Of a stretch of DNA of 64,000 nt, positions 44,861 through 53,646 are shown in pieces. Within the stretch, counting starts at the first letter, position 1; every line of letters begins with the position of its first letter. Origin of the DNA: an uncultured Ruminiclostridium sp. (GTDB lineage: Bacteria > Bacillota > Clostridia > Oscillospirales > Ruminococcaceae); contig CALXIO010000001.1 of the NCBI GenBank assembly GCA_944388385.1, forward strand, positions 186,001 through 250,000, written 5' to 3'. The notes below the pieces were generated by a model that saw only the letters and a list, made by a program, of their open reading frames with translations, did not search any database and had not been told where the DNA came from. A program made the position numbers and the translations under genes.

Positions 44861-44890
44861 AATACAGCAGGGCTTATGCTCTGCTGTATT
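44861..44890 (+). terminator. Hairpin after the symporter gene
   Basis: AATACAGCAGGGC/GCTCTGCTGTATT stem (one G-T pair) with a TTAT loop. No T-run follows, so termination may be weak or factor-aided. Confidence 0.5.
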
Positions 44891-44914
44891 GCATTACAGA
44901 AATTAAAAAAGCAC

Positions 44915-44943
44915 TTGTTTATTTCCCTTAAAAGTGCTATAAT
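44915..44943 (+). promoter_or_regulatory. Promoter of the PaaK-type ligase gene
   Basis: TTGTTT (44915-44920), 17 bp, TATAAT (44938-44943). Confidence 0.78.
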
Positions 44944-44973
44944 GGTAAAAGATTATTCCAAGGAGGTTATATA

Positions 44974-46272
44974 ATGTTTTTTCAAAAGGATATAGAAACA
45001 CTACCCAGACAAGAGATTGAAAAGATACAGCTTGATAAGTTAAAGCATATTACAAAATACTGCTATGAAAATGTACCCATGTACAAGAAGAAATTTGACG
45101 ATGCAGGCTTTGACCCGGACAAGATAAGGACATTGTCGGATATTAAGTATATGCCCTTTACCACAAAGGCGGATTTCCGTGATAATTATCCCTTCGGTAT
45201 GTTTGCAGTACCTATGAAGAAGGTTACCCGTATTCATGCTTCATCCGGTACAACAGGAAAGCCCACAGTAGTAGGCTATACCAAAAATGACCTTGATATG
45301 TGGTCTGACTGTATGGCAAGACTTGTTACCGCCGCCGGTGCAAGCGATGATGATATAGTACAGATTTCCTTTGGCTACGGACTTTTCACCGGTGCCTTGG
45401 GACTTCACTACGGACTTGAAAAGATAGGTGCTACCGTTATACCCTGTTCTTCCGGCAACACCGAAAAGCAGGTAATGTTAATGAAGGATTTCGGCACTAC
45501 CGCCCTTGTTGCAACTCCCTCCTATGCACTTCGTATCGGTGAAGTTGCAAGGGAAATGGGCGTAAAGGGTGATGAGCTGAAGCTTCGTTTAGGACTTTTC
45601 GGCTCAGAGGGATGCACCCCTGAAATGAGAAGCCAGATTGAGGATTATCTTCATATTCTTGCTACCGATAACTACGGCATGAGTGAGCTTATCGGCCCCG
45701 GTGTATCAGGTGAATGTCATTTAAGACAGGGACTTCACTTTAATGAGGATCACTTCCTGCCGGAGATAATCAGCCCCGACACCTGCGAGGTTTTAGGCGA
45801 GGGTGAGGAGGGCGAGCTTGTAATCACCACCTTATCTAAGGAAGCTCTTCCTGTATTAAGATACAGAACCAAGGACATCACCGCCATTACATACGAAAAG
45901 TGCGAATGCGGAAGAACCCACGCAAGAATGAAGAAGACCACCGGCAGAAGCGATGATATGCTGAAAATCAGAGGTGTAAATGTATTCCCCTCACAGATTG
46001 AAAGCGTGCTTATGACAATTCCCCAGATTGCTCCCCACTATCAGATAGTGGTTACAAGAGAGGGAAGCAGCGACAGGCTGGAGGTAAAGTGTGAGCTTGT
46101 GGACGGAAGCGTTCTTGAGAGCTTTAATGCCTTAAATGAATTACAAAGCACAATCCGTCATAACTTAAAGACGGTTTTAGGACTTGACACAAAGGTTTCT
46201 CTTGTGGAGCCCAAGAGCCTTGAAAGATTTGAGGGCAAGGCGAAGAGAGTTTTTGACTTAAGGAACAAGTGA
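44974..46272 (+). CDS. paaK: Phenylacetate-CoA ligase family protein
   Basis: A 432-residue AMP-forming aryl-CoA ligase. Motifs: the phosphate loop HASSGTTGKPTVVGYTKND, DNYGMSELIGPG, the YRTKDITAI region and KTTGRSDDMLKIRGVNVFPS. AAGGAGG precedes the ATG. No phenylacetate catabolic genes (paaA-E) are near, and gut anaerobes commonly carry such ligases with indolepyruvate oxidoreductase to handle aromatic amino-acid products. The true substrate is uncertain. Confidence 0.9.
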   Translation: MFFQKDIETLPRQEIEKIQLDKLKHITKYCYENVPMYKKKFDDAGFDPDKIRTLSDIKYMPFTTKADFRDNYPFGMFAVPMKKVTRIHASSGTTGKPTVVGYTKNDLDMWSDCMARLVTAAGASDDDIVQISFGYGLFTGALGLHYGLEKIGATVIPCSSGNTEKQVMLMKDFGTTALVATPSYALRIGEVAREMGVKGDELKLRLGLFGSEGCTPEMRSQIEDYLHILATDNYGMSELIGPGVSGECHLRQGLHFNEDHFLPEIISPDTCEVLGEGEEGELVITTLSKEALPVLRYRTKDITAITYEKCECGRTHARMKKTTGRSDDMLKIRGVNVFPSQIESVLMTIPQIAPHYQIVVTREGSSDRLEVKCELVDGSVLESFNALNELQSTIRHNLKTVLGLDTKVSLVEPKSLERFEGKAKRVFDLRNK

Positions 46273-46278
46273 TAAATA

Positions 46279-46304
46279 AATCCCCCTGTGTAGGGGGATT
46301 TTTT
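46279..46304 (+). terminator. Terminator of the PaaK gene
   Basis: AATCCCCC/GGGGGATT with a short loop and TTTT. Confidence 0.88.
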
Positions 46305-46505
46305 GTTTTTATTGGGGGTGTGGGCAAAGCCCCCTTAAAACCCCCATTGTATTCTTAATGTGGGCGAAAGCCCACAAAAAAGCGTGCGTAAGCACGCCCG
46401 GGGGTTTACCCCATTAAGGCGGTCGCAGGGCGCCAGCCCTGATTATCTCCCCCCCTCCCCGGGGAAGGGGGCAGGGGGATGGGGATAATGCCCTGCACTC
46501 GTGCA
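46305..46505. repeat. GC-rich intergenic repeat (copy B)
   Basis: Non-coding. It contains CCCCCTTAAAACCCCC, the inverted form of a piece in copy A, a double hairpin at 46360-46397 (GTGGGC/GCCCAC then GCGTGC/GCACGC), then ATTAAGGCGGTCGCAGGGCG shared with copies A and C, and a C/G-run palindrome near 46450. It begins immediately after a terminator, as do the other copies. Confidence 0.75.
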
Positions 46506-46525
46506 GAAAAAACAACCCTCAAAAC

Positions 46526-47431
46526 TCAAAACTCACTCATTATAACCTTTGTAGCCCCCGGGGTGGAGTACACCCACCTGTCAATTCTGCCTTCCGTAAG
46601 GAAATAACAGTCATGGGGGTTAATACAGCTTTTTTCTCCGGTATTTACTATGATAAGCTTAATCTTCATCTTATCGGGAATAATGGCCTTTATGTATACA
46701 CAGGCACAATCCCCGGGCTTTATGCCCTCCTTTAGTTCCGCAAGACCGGCAAGGTTAGGGGTAAGCTCAATAAATATTCCGTAATCCTCAACTGATCTTA
46801 CTATGCCGGAAACCGTTTCCCCTACTGAAAATAATGCCGCATTTTCCTCCCAGGTACCAAGTAATTCCTTGTGGGATAAAAGTATATGATTTTCATCTCT
46901 GCCCTTAACTACCGCATATATATCATCCCCCACGGTAAAACGGTCGGAGGGGTGATTTATCCGGGAAACGGAAATGGAATCTATGGGTATCATTGAGGGT
47001 ATACCACAGCCTATATCCACAAAGCCCCCGAATTTTTCAAGATGTGTCACCCTTGCAGGAATTATATCCCCGGCTGACAGCCTGTCAAGATATTCCTCTT
47101 TTGCCCTTAGCTGGGCATTTTTTCTTGATAAAATCGCCACATCATCCCTTATATCGGTAACAGTAAAGCAAACAGGCTTTCCCACCTTTGAAATAAGGGC
47201 TATATCCCTTGTACTGCCGTCATCTATGCCTATTGCCCCTTCTGTCCTTGGTATAATGCCCTTTATAACCTTTAAGTCCACCGTCATGTTATGCTCTGTG
47301 TCACACATGGTGCAGGGGGCTTCCAGAATAAGCCCCTGGTTTTTCGCTGTTTCAAGGGCATGAATACTGCTTAAAAGCCTTTTATTTTCAGAGGTGTATA
47401 TTTTTCTGCCCTCAGGTAAAAATTCCGTCAT
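46526..47431 (-). CDS. S1-domain RNA-binding protein
   Basis: A 301-residue protein with an N-terminal region (about 1-105) followed by two clear S1 domains: AGDIIPARVTHLEKFGGFVD (about 120-190) and VGETVSGIVRSVEDYGIFIE (about 203-262). It resembles ribosomal-protein-S1-like proteins of clostridia rather than full S1. Role is probably in translation or RNA decay. GAGGAAGG lies upstream of the ATG. It is flanked by a repeat block and a divergent gene and appears monocistronic. Confidence 0.82.
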   Translation of the reverse strand: MTEFLPEGRKIYTSENKRLLSSIHALETAKNQGLILEAPCTMCDTEHNMTVDLKVIKGIIPRTEGAIGIDDGSTRDIALISKVGKPVCFTVTDIRDDVAILSRKNAQLRAKEEYLDRLSAGDIIPARVTHLEKFGGFVDIGCGIPSMIPIDSISVSRINHPSDRFTVGDDIYAVVKGRDENHILLSHKELLGTWEENAALFSVGETVSGIVRSVEDYGIFIELTPNLAGLAELKEGIKPGDCACVYIKAIIPDKMKIKLIIVNTGEKSCINPHDCYFLTEGRIDRWVYSTPGATKVIMSEF

Positions 47432-47569
47432 TGTGTACCAACCTTCCTCGGCTTGCCGATTTTTATATATTTGTCTTTACAGTTTATGAAAGTAATAGCC
47501 CAAAAAGCACAGCAATATATATTTACAAGGAATTTCACGAAAATTTCATCGCAAAAAACAGAAAACCGG

Positions 47570-47598
47570 TTGATTTTATGACGGAGTTTTGGTAAAAT
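47570..47598 (+). promoter_or_regulatory. Promoter of the CotH-kinase gene
   Basis: TTGATT (47570-47575), 17 bp, TAAAAT (47593-47598). Confidence 0.65.
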
Positions 47599-47630
47599 TG
47601 AAGTATGTTAAAGGTTAAGGCGGTGTAAAA

Positions 47631-50000
47631 ATGTCAGCTTCACTTATAAAGAGAATTATCTGCATAGCTCTTATAGTTGCCCTTGGGGCAGGGGGCATAG
47701 CAGGATATAATTATTATCTTGAAAACGAGGAAAGCCTTGAGGTATTGTCCCCGGTACAGCCTCCCATATCAGAGGAAACCAAGGAGAATATTTCTGAGCA
47801 GCCGGTGGAATTTTCCCACACTGATACATTTTATAATACCAATATTGAAGTTGAGCTGACAGCAGACCCTGATGCAAAGATATACTACACCACCGACGGA
47901 AGTGTTCCCACAGCAAAATCAGACAGATATAAAAATCCCATTAAAATAAAGTCCGGAAGTAAGGTTACCGCCACCACCATTAAGGCTATTGCCATAAAGG
48001 ACGGAGAGGCAAGCGAGGTTATTACAAAAAGCTATGTCACAGGGAAGAACGTATTTGACCGCTTTTCGGATGATACCTATGTGTTTGTGCTGTCCGCTGA
48101 TCCTTATGATTTATATGACTATGAAAACGGCATAGCAATAGAGGGAAAAATCCGTGATGAATGGCTTGCTACCGAATATGACGGATTTTCGGAAATAAAC
48201 CCAAACCACCCGGCAAACTGGAATCAGCCCGGCATGGCAGGAGAAAGACCCATGTATGTGGAGGTTTATGACAGCAAGGGCAATCAGCTTCTGACACAGG
48301 CGGCAGGGGCAAGGGTATCCGGCGGATATTCAAAGGGAGTTGACCAGAAATCCTGGAAGCTAATTGCAAGAACCATGTACTCCCCAAATGACGGTATGTT
48401 TAAGTATCCTTTTTTTGATAATGCCACAGATGAAAAGGGAGCGTTACTTGCAAAGTATGACAGAATAGTTCTTCGTAACGGCGCTAATGACAGAGAATTT
48501 GCCGGGGTAAGGGATGAGCTTTCTATGGAGCTTGCCCGTCAGTCGGGATTTCCCGATACCCAGGGCACAGCCCCCTGTGCGGTGTTCCTGAACGGCGAAT
48601 ATTACGGCTATGCCTGGCTTCATCAGAATTATTGCAAGGGCTATTTTGAATCCGTCTACGGCGGAAACAAGGATAACTACGAGGTAGTAGGCAAGGCTGA
48701 GGGGGATTTAGACGAGGATGAAACCTCAATGGCGGTATCTGATTATAATGAGCTTCTGGCATTATGTGAGGACGGCCTTACAGAGGAGGAATACAAGACC
48801 CTTTGCGATAACATAGACATGGATAATTATATCCATTATCTTGCTATGCAGTTATTTATAGATAACCGTGACTGGCCGGGAAATAACTATAAGGCATGGC
48901 GGTATGTGGCAGATGAGGGAGAAGAGGTAACAAGCCCCTATCTTGACGGCAAATGGAGATATTTATTTTATGATGCGGAGTTTGCCTGGGGACTTTATTC
49001 TGACGGCTACAGAAATGCCACATTATCAAAGCTGCTTAACGGCACTCATCCTGCCGGACAGTCAGCCCTTATAAACGCCCTTATGGAAAGGGAAGATGTA
49101 AGGCATCAGCTTGCCTGTCAGATGAGCGACCTTATAGGCGGTGCATTTTCCACCGATAATATACTTAAGGTACTGGAAGAAAAAATTGAGATAAGTGACC
49201 CTGAGCAGATGTATGCCCTTAAAAACGGCATCACCTCCACCTGGGCCCATGAGGGTACATTTGAAAACAGCCGTAATGAAATAAGGGATTTTGCAACCTA
49301 CCGCCCAAGGATAATAATGCGTGATATACAAAAGGTTTGCGGTTTCGGTGATGAAAAATACACCGTAAACCTGAAGGGCGCAGAGGGTATAAGAGTACAG
49401 CTTAACACCCAAAGCGGCATAGGGGACAATGCAAGCCTTACAGCGGAGTATTTTAATGAGTGTGAGGTAAAAATTTCTGCTGAGGATATGAACGGCGGAA
49501 AATTCTCCTGTTGGGAGATAAACGGAGAAAAGATAACCGACAGAGAGGTTACCTTAAATTCCTCCATGGCAAAGGAGGGAGTAATTGAAATAAAGGCGGT
49601 AAGCGAAAAAGCCCCGGCGGAGCAAAGGCTTATAATAGGTGAGGTTTACACCGGCTCCAATGCGGACTGGCTTACTTTATATAACCCCTCCGAGGTTGAG
49701 CTTAGCACAAAGGAGCTTTATCTTACAGATGATGAGGCTATATTAAACCGCTATAAGATCCCCACTACCACGGTAAAGCCGGGAGAAAGTCTTGTTATAG
49801 TGTGCAAGAATAACAAGGCATCAGACACTCTGATGAAATTGCAGACCAATTTCAGCCTTAAAACAGGGGAGAGTCTTATACTGTCTGATTCTGAGGGGGG
49901 AATTTATTCCAAGGTGGTAATAGCCGACTGTGAGGAAAACCAATCCCAGCAGATACAGGATGACGGAAGTTATATAATTGACAGGGTGAATGAATATTAA
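47631..50000 (+). CDS. CotH-kinase family protein with chitobiase-like and lamin-tail domains
   Basis: A 789-residue exported protein. A membrane helix (about 7-26) leads to a chitobiase C-terminal-like beta domain (about 58-135, IYYTTDGSVPTAKSDRY), then the CotH kinase domain (about 150-570) with QKSWKLIAR, LRNGANDREF, LFIDNRDWPGNNYKAWR and LFYDAEFAWG, where the Asn and Asp of the last two match the catalytic and metal residues of CotH. A lamin-tail-like domain (about 675-770, ADWLTLYNPSEVELS) ends it. In Bacillus, CotH phosphorylates spore-coat proteins; in ruminal bacteria CotH-like domains appear on surface proteins. It is presumably an extracytoplasmic protein kinase or structural relative. 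Confidence 0.88.
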   Translation: MSASLIKRIICIALIVALGAGGIAGYNYYLENEESLEVLSPVQPPISEETKENISEQPVEFSHTDTFYNTNIEVELTADPDAKIYYTTDGSVPTAKSDRYKNPIKIKSGSKVTATTIKAIAIKDGEASEVITKSYVTGKNVFDRFSDDTYVFVLSADPYDLYDYENGIAIEGKIRDEWLATEYDGFSEINPNHPANWNQPGMAGERPMYVEVYDSKGNQLLTQAAGARVSGGYSKGVDQKSWKLIARTMYSPNDGMFKYPFFDNATDEKGALLAKYDRIVLRNGANDREFAGVRDELSMELARQSGFPDTQGTAPCAVFLNGEYYGYAWLHQNYCKGYFESVYGGNKDNYEVVGKAEGDLDEDETSMAVSDYNELLALCEDGLTEEEYKTLCDNIDMDNYIHYLAMQLFIDNRDWPGNNYKAWRYVADEGEEVTSPYLDGKWRYLFYDAEFAWGLYSDGYRNATLSKLLNGTHPAGQSALINALMEREDVRHQLACQMSDLIGGAFSTDNILKVLEEKIEISDPEQMYALKNGITSTWAHEGTFENSRNEIRDFATYRPRIIMRDIQKVCGFGDEKYTVNLKGAEGIRVQLNTQSGIGDNASLTAEYFNECEVKISAEDMNGGKFSCWEINGEKITDREVTLNSSMAKEGVIEIKAVSEKAPAEQRLIIGEVYTGSNADWLTLYNPSEVELSTKELYLTDDEAILNRYKIPTTTVKPGESLVIVCKNNKASDTLMKLQTNFSLKTGESLILSDSEGGIYSKVVIADCEENQSQQIQDDGSYIIDRVNEY

Positions 50001-50007
50001 AATAATG

Positions 50008-50033
50008 GGGCGGAGTTATCCGCCCTGTTTTTT
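50008..50033 (+). terminator. Terminator of the CotH-kinase gene
   Basis: GGGCGGA-GTTA-TCCGCCC followed by TGTTTTTTT. The stem is the same as that of the leuB terminator. Confidence 0.88.
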
Positions 50034-50034
50034 G

Positions 50035-50105
50035 TGGGGGAGAGTAGTGGGGCTGGCGCCCTGCGACCGCCTTAAGGGGGCAAGCCCCCTTAAAACCCCC
50101 TTTAA
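50035..50105. repeat. GC-rich intergenic repeat (copy C)
   Basis: Contains GGGGCTGGCGCCCTGCGACC and CCTTAAGGGGG followed by CAAGCCCCCTTAAAACCCCC, the reverse complement of the core of copy B. Non-coding and directly after a terminator. Confidence 0.75.
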
Positions 50106-50133
50106 ATTCTATTTGAAACCGAACCCCACGGCG

Positions 50134-50172
50134 AAAAAAACAACCACCCCCGACCATTTGGCCGAGGGTGGT
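50134..50172 (-). terminator. Terminator of the feo operon
   Basis: Read on the minus strand, AACCACCC and GGGTGGTT (with inner pairing) form a stem followed by GTTTTTTT. Confidence 0.8.
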
Positions 50173-50191
50173 TCGGTATATTTATAGAAGG

Positions 50192-50386
50192 TCATCTATC
50201 GGTATTGTCACTTTTCTTTGAATGGCAAATGCCATTCATACTACAGCCGCCGCAACCACAGCCACATCCGCAGGATGATTTTTTACTTTTCTTATCACGG
50301 ATGAGCTTTACCGCCGCTAAGCCGATAATACTGAATACCACTATGCCCACAAGAATCGTGGCCATATTATCAACAATCCATCCCAT
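50192..50386 (-). CDS. FeoB-associated Cys-rich membrane protein
   Basis: A 64-residue protein with one membrane helix (about 8-28) and a Lys/Cys-rich tail SCGCGCGCGGCSMNGIC. This is the FeoB-associated family often found after feoB, thought to help iron delivery or assembly of the transporter. It starts 13 bases after feoB with AAAGGAA before the ATG. Confidence 0.9.
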   Translation of the reverse strand: MGWIVDNMATILVGIVVFSIIGLAAVKLIRDKKSKKSSCGCGCGCGGCSMNGICHSKKSDNTDR

Positions 50387-50399
50387 AATAATTCCTTTC

Positions 50400-52802
50400 C
50401 TATGCTCTTACCTTTTTGGTAAGTCTTACCGATTCCTTATAAGGACGGAAAAGCATATAAATCATAAATACAAGTATGATTATTGCAACTATAAGACCGA
50501 TTACATTTATGTTTCCCGTAAATACACTGCCTATCTGATATATCATAAGGGAAACTGCATAGGCGAATACACATTGATAGGTAATTGCAAAGGCTGTCCA
50601 GCGTGCATTGTTCATCTCTCTTCTTATTGCACCGATAGCCGCAAAGCAGGGAGCACAAAGAAGATTAAAGGTAAGGAAGGAATATGCCGCTAACTGTGAC
50701 ATTCCCTCAAAGTCAAGCACACCGAATACGCCTACAACCTCTTCCTTTGCCACAAGTCCCATAATAGTAGCTACCGTAGCCTTGATATTGCCAAAGCCCA
50801 AAGGAGCAAATATAAAGCAAATGGCATTTCCTATCATACCAAGTACGCTGTCCTCAAGCTCAAGCTCTGTGCTGAAGCCAAAGGCACCCTCCACATTGCC
50901 AAAGCAGGAGCCTGCCCAGATAACAACGGAAGCAAGAAGAATAATTGTACCTGCCTTTTTGATAAAGGAGCTTCCTCTCTCCCACATGGAGCGAAGTACA
51001 TTTCCCACGGTGGGAAGATGATACTGCGGTAATTCCATAACAAAGGGAGCAGGCTCTCCTGCAAAGAGTTTTGTTTTCTTTAAGATAATTCCAGAAACAA
51101 TTATTGCCGCTATACCCATAAAGTATGCACTTGGAGCTACCCACCATGCGCCGCCGAAAAGGGCAGAGGCAATAAGGGAAATAATAGGCAGCTTAGCACC
51201 GCAGGGTATAAAGGTGGTGGTCATAATGGTCATGCGGCGATCTCTTTCGTTTTCTATTGTACGGGATGCCATAACACCGGGAACACCACAGCCTGTACCT
51301 ATAAGCATAGGTATAAAGGATTTACCGGAAAGACCGAACTTTCTGAAGATTCTGTCAAGTACAAAGGCAATTCTTGCCATGTAACCGCAGGATTCTAAAA
51401 ATGCCAGAAGTATAAACAGTACCAGAAGCTGAGGTACAAATCCAAGCACCGCACCTACACCGGCAATAATACCGTCAAGAATAAGGCTTTTAAGCCAATC
51501 TGCACAGTTAATGGCATCAAGACCGGATTCCACAAGCACGGGAATACCCGGTACCCATATACCGTAAGAAGCGCTGTCAGGTACATTTTCCATTTCCATA
51601 GCACTATCTACGATAGGCGCTATATCAAAGCCGGCCTCAGCCATAGCCTCACCGTAAAAGCCGTAAGCCTCATCAAATGCGCCGAAATCTCCTTCACCTG
51701 CGGCGGATAAAATTTCATCTGCACCGATAACCCCATTATCAACAGCACCTGTTGTTATTGAAATCATTTCATCGGTGAAGATATTTTCAGTCGCAAAGCT
51801 GTTCATAGCCTCCTCATATTCACCTGTGCCGATACCTAAAAGATGCCAGCCATCCCCGAATACACCGTCATTTGCCCAGTCGGTAAAGATAGTGCCTATT
51901 GTGGAAACCGATATGTAATATACAAGAAACATTATAACCGCAAAGATAGGCAGGGCAAGTATTCGGTTTGTTACCACCTTGTCTATCTTATCGGATAAGG
52001 TAAGACTGCCTGCTGATTTTTTCTTATAACAGCCCTGTAAAAGGGAGGCTATATATACATATCTTTCGTTTGTGATAATGCTTTCGGAATCATCATCCAT
52101 ATCATGCTCAAGCTCTGCTATGTCCTTTTCTATATGGGCTATGATGCTTTTATCCAGCTTTAATTCCTCAATTACCTTATCATCTCTTTCAAAAAGCTTT
52201 ATAGCATACCATCTTTGCTTATCCTGAGGCATATCATGAATAGCCGCTTCTTCAATATGGGCAAGGGTATGCTCAACCTCACTTGAAAAGGTGTGCTTTG
52301 GCTTGCCCACATCCTTTCCTGCCGCCTCAATAGCCGCATTTGCCGCCTTATCAATGCCTGTACCCTTTAATGCGGAAATGGGAACTATCCTGCAATCTAG
52401 CTTTTCGGATAAAGCCTTAAAATCAATCTTATCTCCGCTTTTTTCCACCGAGTCCATCATGTTTACAGCAATAACCATGGGAATACCAAGCTCTGCTAAC
52501 TGGGTGGTAAGATAGAGATTTCTCTCTAAGTTAGTACCGTCAACTATGTTTAAAATAACATCCGGCTTTTCGTTTATAAGATAATTTCTTGCCACCACCT
52601 CTTCAAGGGTGTAGGGGGATAATGAATAAATACCCGGAAGGTCGGTGATTATAACATCATTGTGCTTTTTTAATTTACCCTCTTTTTTCTCAACAGTTAC
52701 CCCCGGCCAGTTACCTACAAACTGGTTTGAGCCGGTAAGGGCGTTAAATAGTGTGGTTTTACCGCAGTTAGGGTTTCCTGCAAGTGCGATTTTAACAGCC
52801 AT
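50400..52802 (-). CDS. feoB: Ferrous iron transporter FeoB
   Basis: An 800-residue GTP-gated Fe(II) importer. The N-terminal G domain has G1 GNPNCGKTTLFNAL, G3 DLPGIYSLSPY and G4 VNMMD; a helical GDI-like domain follows; the membrane part begins near residue 280 with Gate motifs around GTGCGVPGVMASR and IPCGAKLPII. The insertion between membrane helices 1 and 2 (about 320-425) is longer than usual. It is the third gene of feoA-feoA-feoB-Cys-rich. Confidence 0.96.
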   Translation of the reverse strand: MAVKIALAGNPNCGKTTLFNALTGSNQFVGNWPGVTVEKKEGKLKKHNDVIITDLPGIYSLSPYTLEEVVARNYLINEKPDVILNIVDGTNLERNLYLTTQLAELGIPMVIAVNMMDSVEKSGDKIDFKALSEKLDCRIVPISALKGTGIDKAANAAIEAAGKDVGKPKHTFSSEVEHTLAHIEEAAIHDMPQDKQRWYAIKLFERDDKVIEELKLDKSIIAHIEKDIAELEHDMDDDSESIITNERYVYIASLLQGCYKKKSAGSLTLSDKIDKVVTNRILALPIFAVIMFLVYYISVSTIGTIFTDWANDGVFGDGWHLLGIGTGEYEEAMNSFATENIFTDEMISITTGAVDNGVIGADEILSAAGEGDFGAFDEAYGFYGEAMAEAGFDIAPIVDSAMEMENVPDSASYGIWVPGIPVLVESGLDAINCADWLKSLILDGIIAGVGAVLGFVPQLLVLFILLAFLESCGYMARIAFVLDRIFRKFGLSGKSFIPMLIGTGCGVPGVMASRTIENERDRRMTIMTTTFIPCGAKLPIISLIASALFGGAWWVAPSAYFMGIAAIIVSGIILKKTKLFAGEPAPFVMELPQYHLPTVGNVLRSMWERGSSFIKKAGTIILLASVVIWAGSCFGNVEGAFGFSTELELEDSVLGMIGNAICFIFAPLGFGNIKATVATIMGLVAKEEVVGVFGVLDFEGMSQLAAYSFLTFNLLCAPCFAAIGAIRREMNNARWTAFAITYQCVFAYAVSLMIYQIGSVFTGNINVIGLIVAIIILVFMIYMLFRPYKESVRLTKKVRA

Positions 52803-52812
52803 ATTTCTCTCC

Positions 52813-53034
52813 TTATTCTACCTCAATCATTTCTGCATCTGCCTTACGGATAGAAAGCTGATAGCCCCTTACCGTAACCTCAACAGGATCTCCCAAGGGG
52901 GCAACCTTTCTTATAATAACCTCAGTGCCCTTTGTGATACCCATGTCCATTATCCTGCGTTTTACCGCGCCTTCTCCTGTAAGCCTCTTTACCTTCACGG
53001 TACTGCCTACCTGTGCCTGCCTTAATGTTGCCAT
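52813..53034 (-). CDS. feoA: FeoA domain protein (second)
   Basis: A 73-residue SH3-like protein: VKRLTGEGAVKRRIMDMGIT then GTEVIIRKVAPLGDPVEVTV and the closing LSIRKADAEMIEV. It regulates FeoB. It keeps the standard FeoA length and lies ten bases before feoB. Confidence 0.94.
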   Translation of the reverse strand: MATLRQAQVGSTVKVKRLTGEGAVKRRIMDMGITKGTEVIIRKVAPLGDPVEVTVRGYQLSIRKADAEMIEVE

Positions 53035-53045
53035 AAAGTCATCTC

Positions 53046-53255
53046 CTATATCATTATTTTCTGAGCCATTTCACGGCTTATAGCCACTCTTGACTGCTTT
53101 ACATTTACAATAAGATTGCCACCTATGGAATTTATTATTGTAACACTGCCTCCTGCCACAAAGCCTAAATTCTCCAGGTGCTTTTTCACCTCAGGCGAGC
53201 CGCCTATACGCCTTATTATATTTTCCTTTCCTGTGTCCGCAAATATCAAAGGCAT
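53046..53255 (-). CDS. feoA: FeoA domain protein (first)
   Basis: A 69-residue FeoA-like protein (IRRIGGSPEVKKHLENLGFV, GGSVTIINSIGGNLIVNV, VAISREMAQKIMI). The ATG at 53255 is chosen because GAAGGG lies nine bases upstream; a TTG seven codons earlier has no site. Two FeoA paralogues before feoB suggest a hetero-FeoA arrangement, as in several clostridia. Confidence 0.9.
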   Translation of the reverse strand: MPLIFADTGKENIIRRIGGSPEVKKHLENLGFVAGGSVTIINSIGGNLIVNVKQSRVAISREMAQKIMI

Positions 53256-53310
53256 CAAAGCATTCCCTTCTTTCAAAATTACTTAAGACTAACTTATACC
53301 GAATTTAAAA

Positions 53311-53363
53311 AGTTAGCTTTCGCTAACTGTATCTATAATATAATAAAACAGGGAATTTGTCAA
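53311..53363 (-). promoter_or_regulatory. feo promoter and downstream operator
   Basis: On the minus strand TTGACA (53358-53363) and TATTAT (53335-53340) are 17 bp apart. AGTTAGC-TTTC-GCTAACT (53311-53328), an 18-base palindrome, sits at the start of transcription. GTTAG/CTAAC half-sites are typical of iron-responsive DtxR/IdeR-type repressors, so Fe(II) repression is likely. Confidence 0.78.
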
Positions 53364-53400
53364 TAGATTTTCAGGTTAGTTTTAACAGACTGCAAAAATT

Positions 53401-53434
53401 TAGTTAGTATGCACTAACTATTAGTTATAACTAA
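53401..53434. promoter_or_regulatory. Second and third GTTAG/CTAAC palindromes
   Basis: TAGTTAGT-ATGC-ACTAACTA (53401-53420) and TTAGTTATAACTAA (53421-53434) adjoin, upstream of the feo -35 box and about 75 bases from the divergent lipoprotein promoter. Further half-sites lie at 53288 and 53374. Confidence 0.7.
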
Positions 53435-53508
53435 CTCAACTTTTGTACAAAATATCAACCGGGGATAAGGAAAATGTATGATAATATTTTAAAACATCCT
53501 GTAATTTA

Positions 53509-53537
53509 TTGACACGTATTTTTGTTTATGATATAAT
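53509..53537 (+). promoter_or_regulatory. Promoter of the amidase-like lipoprotein
   Basis: TTGACA (53509-53514), 17 bp, TATAAT (53532-53537), about 110 bases before the start codon. Confidence 0.85.
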
Positions 53538-53646
53538 CACAATGTAATAAAATATACCTAAGACAAGATAAAAACTTTTTGACTTTATATTAAGGGAAAG
53601 CTTAAAAAAAACTATGCCGTATTTTATTACAGAAAGGGTTACAATA

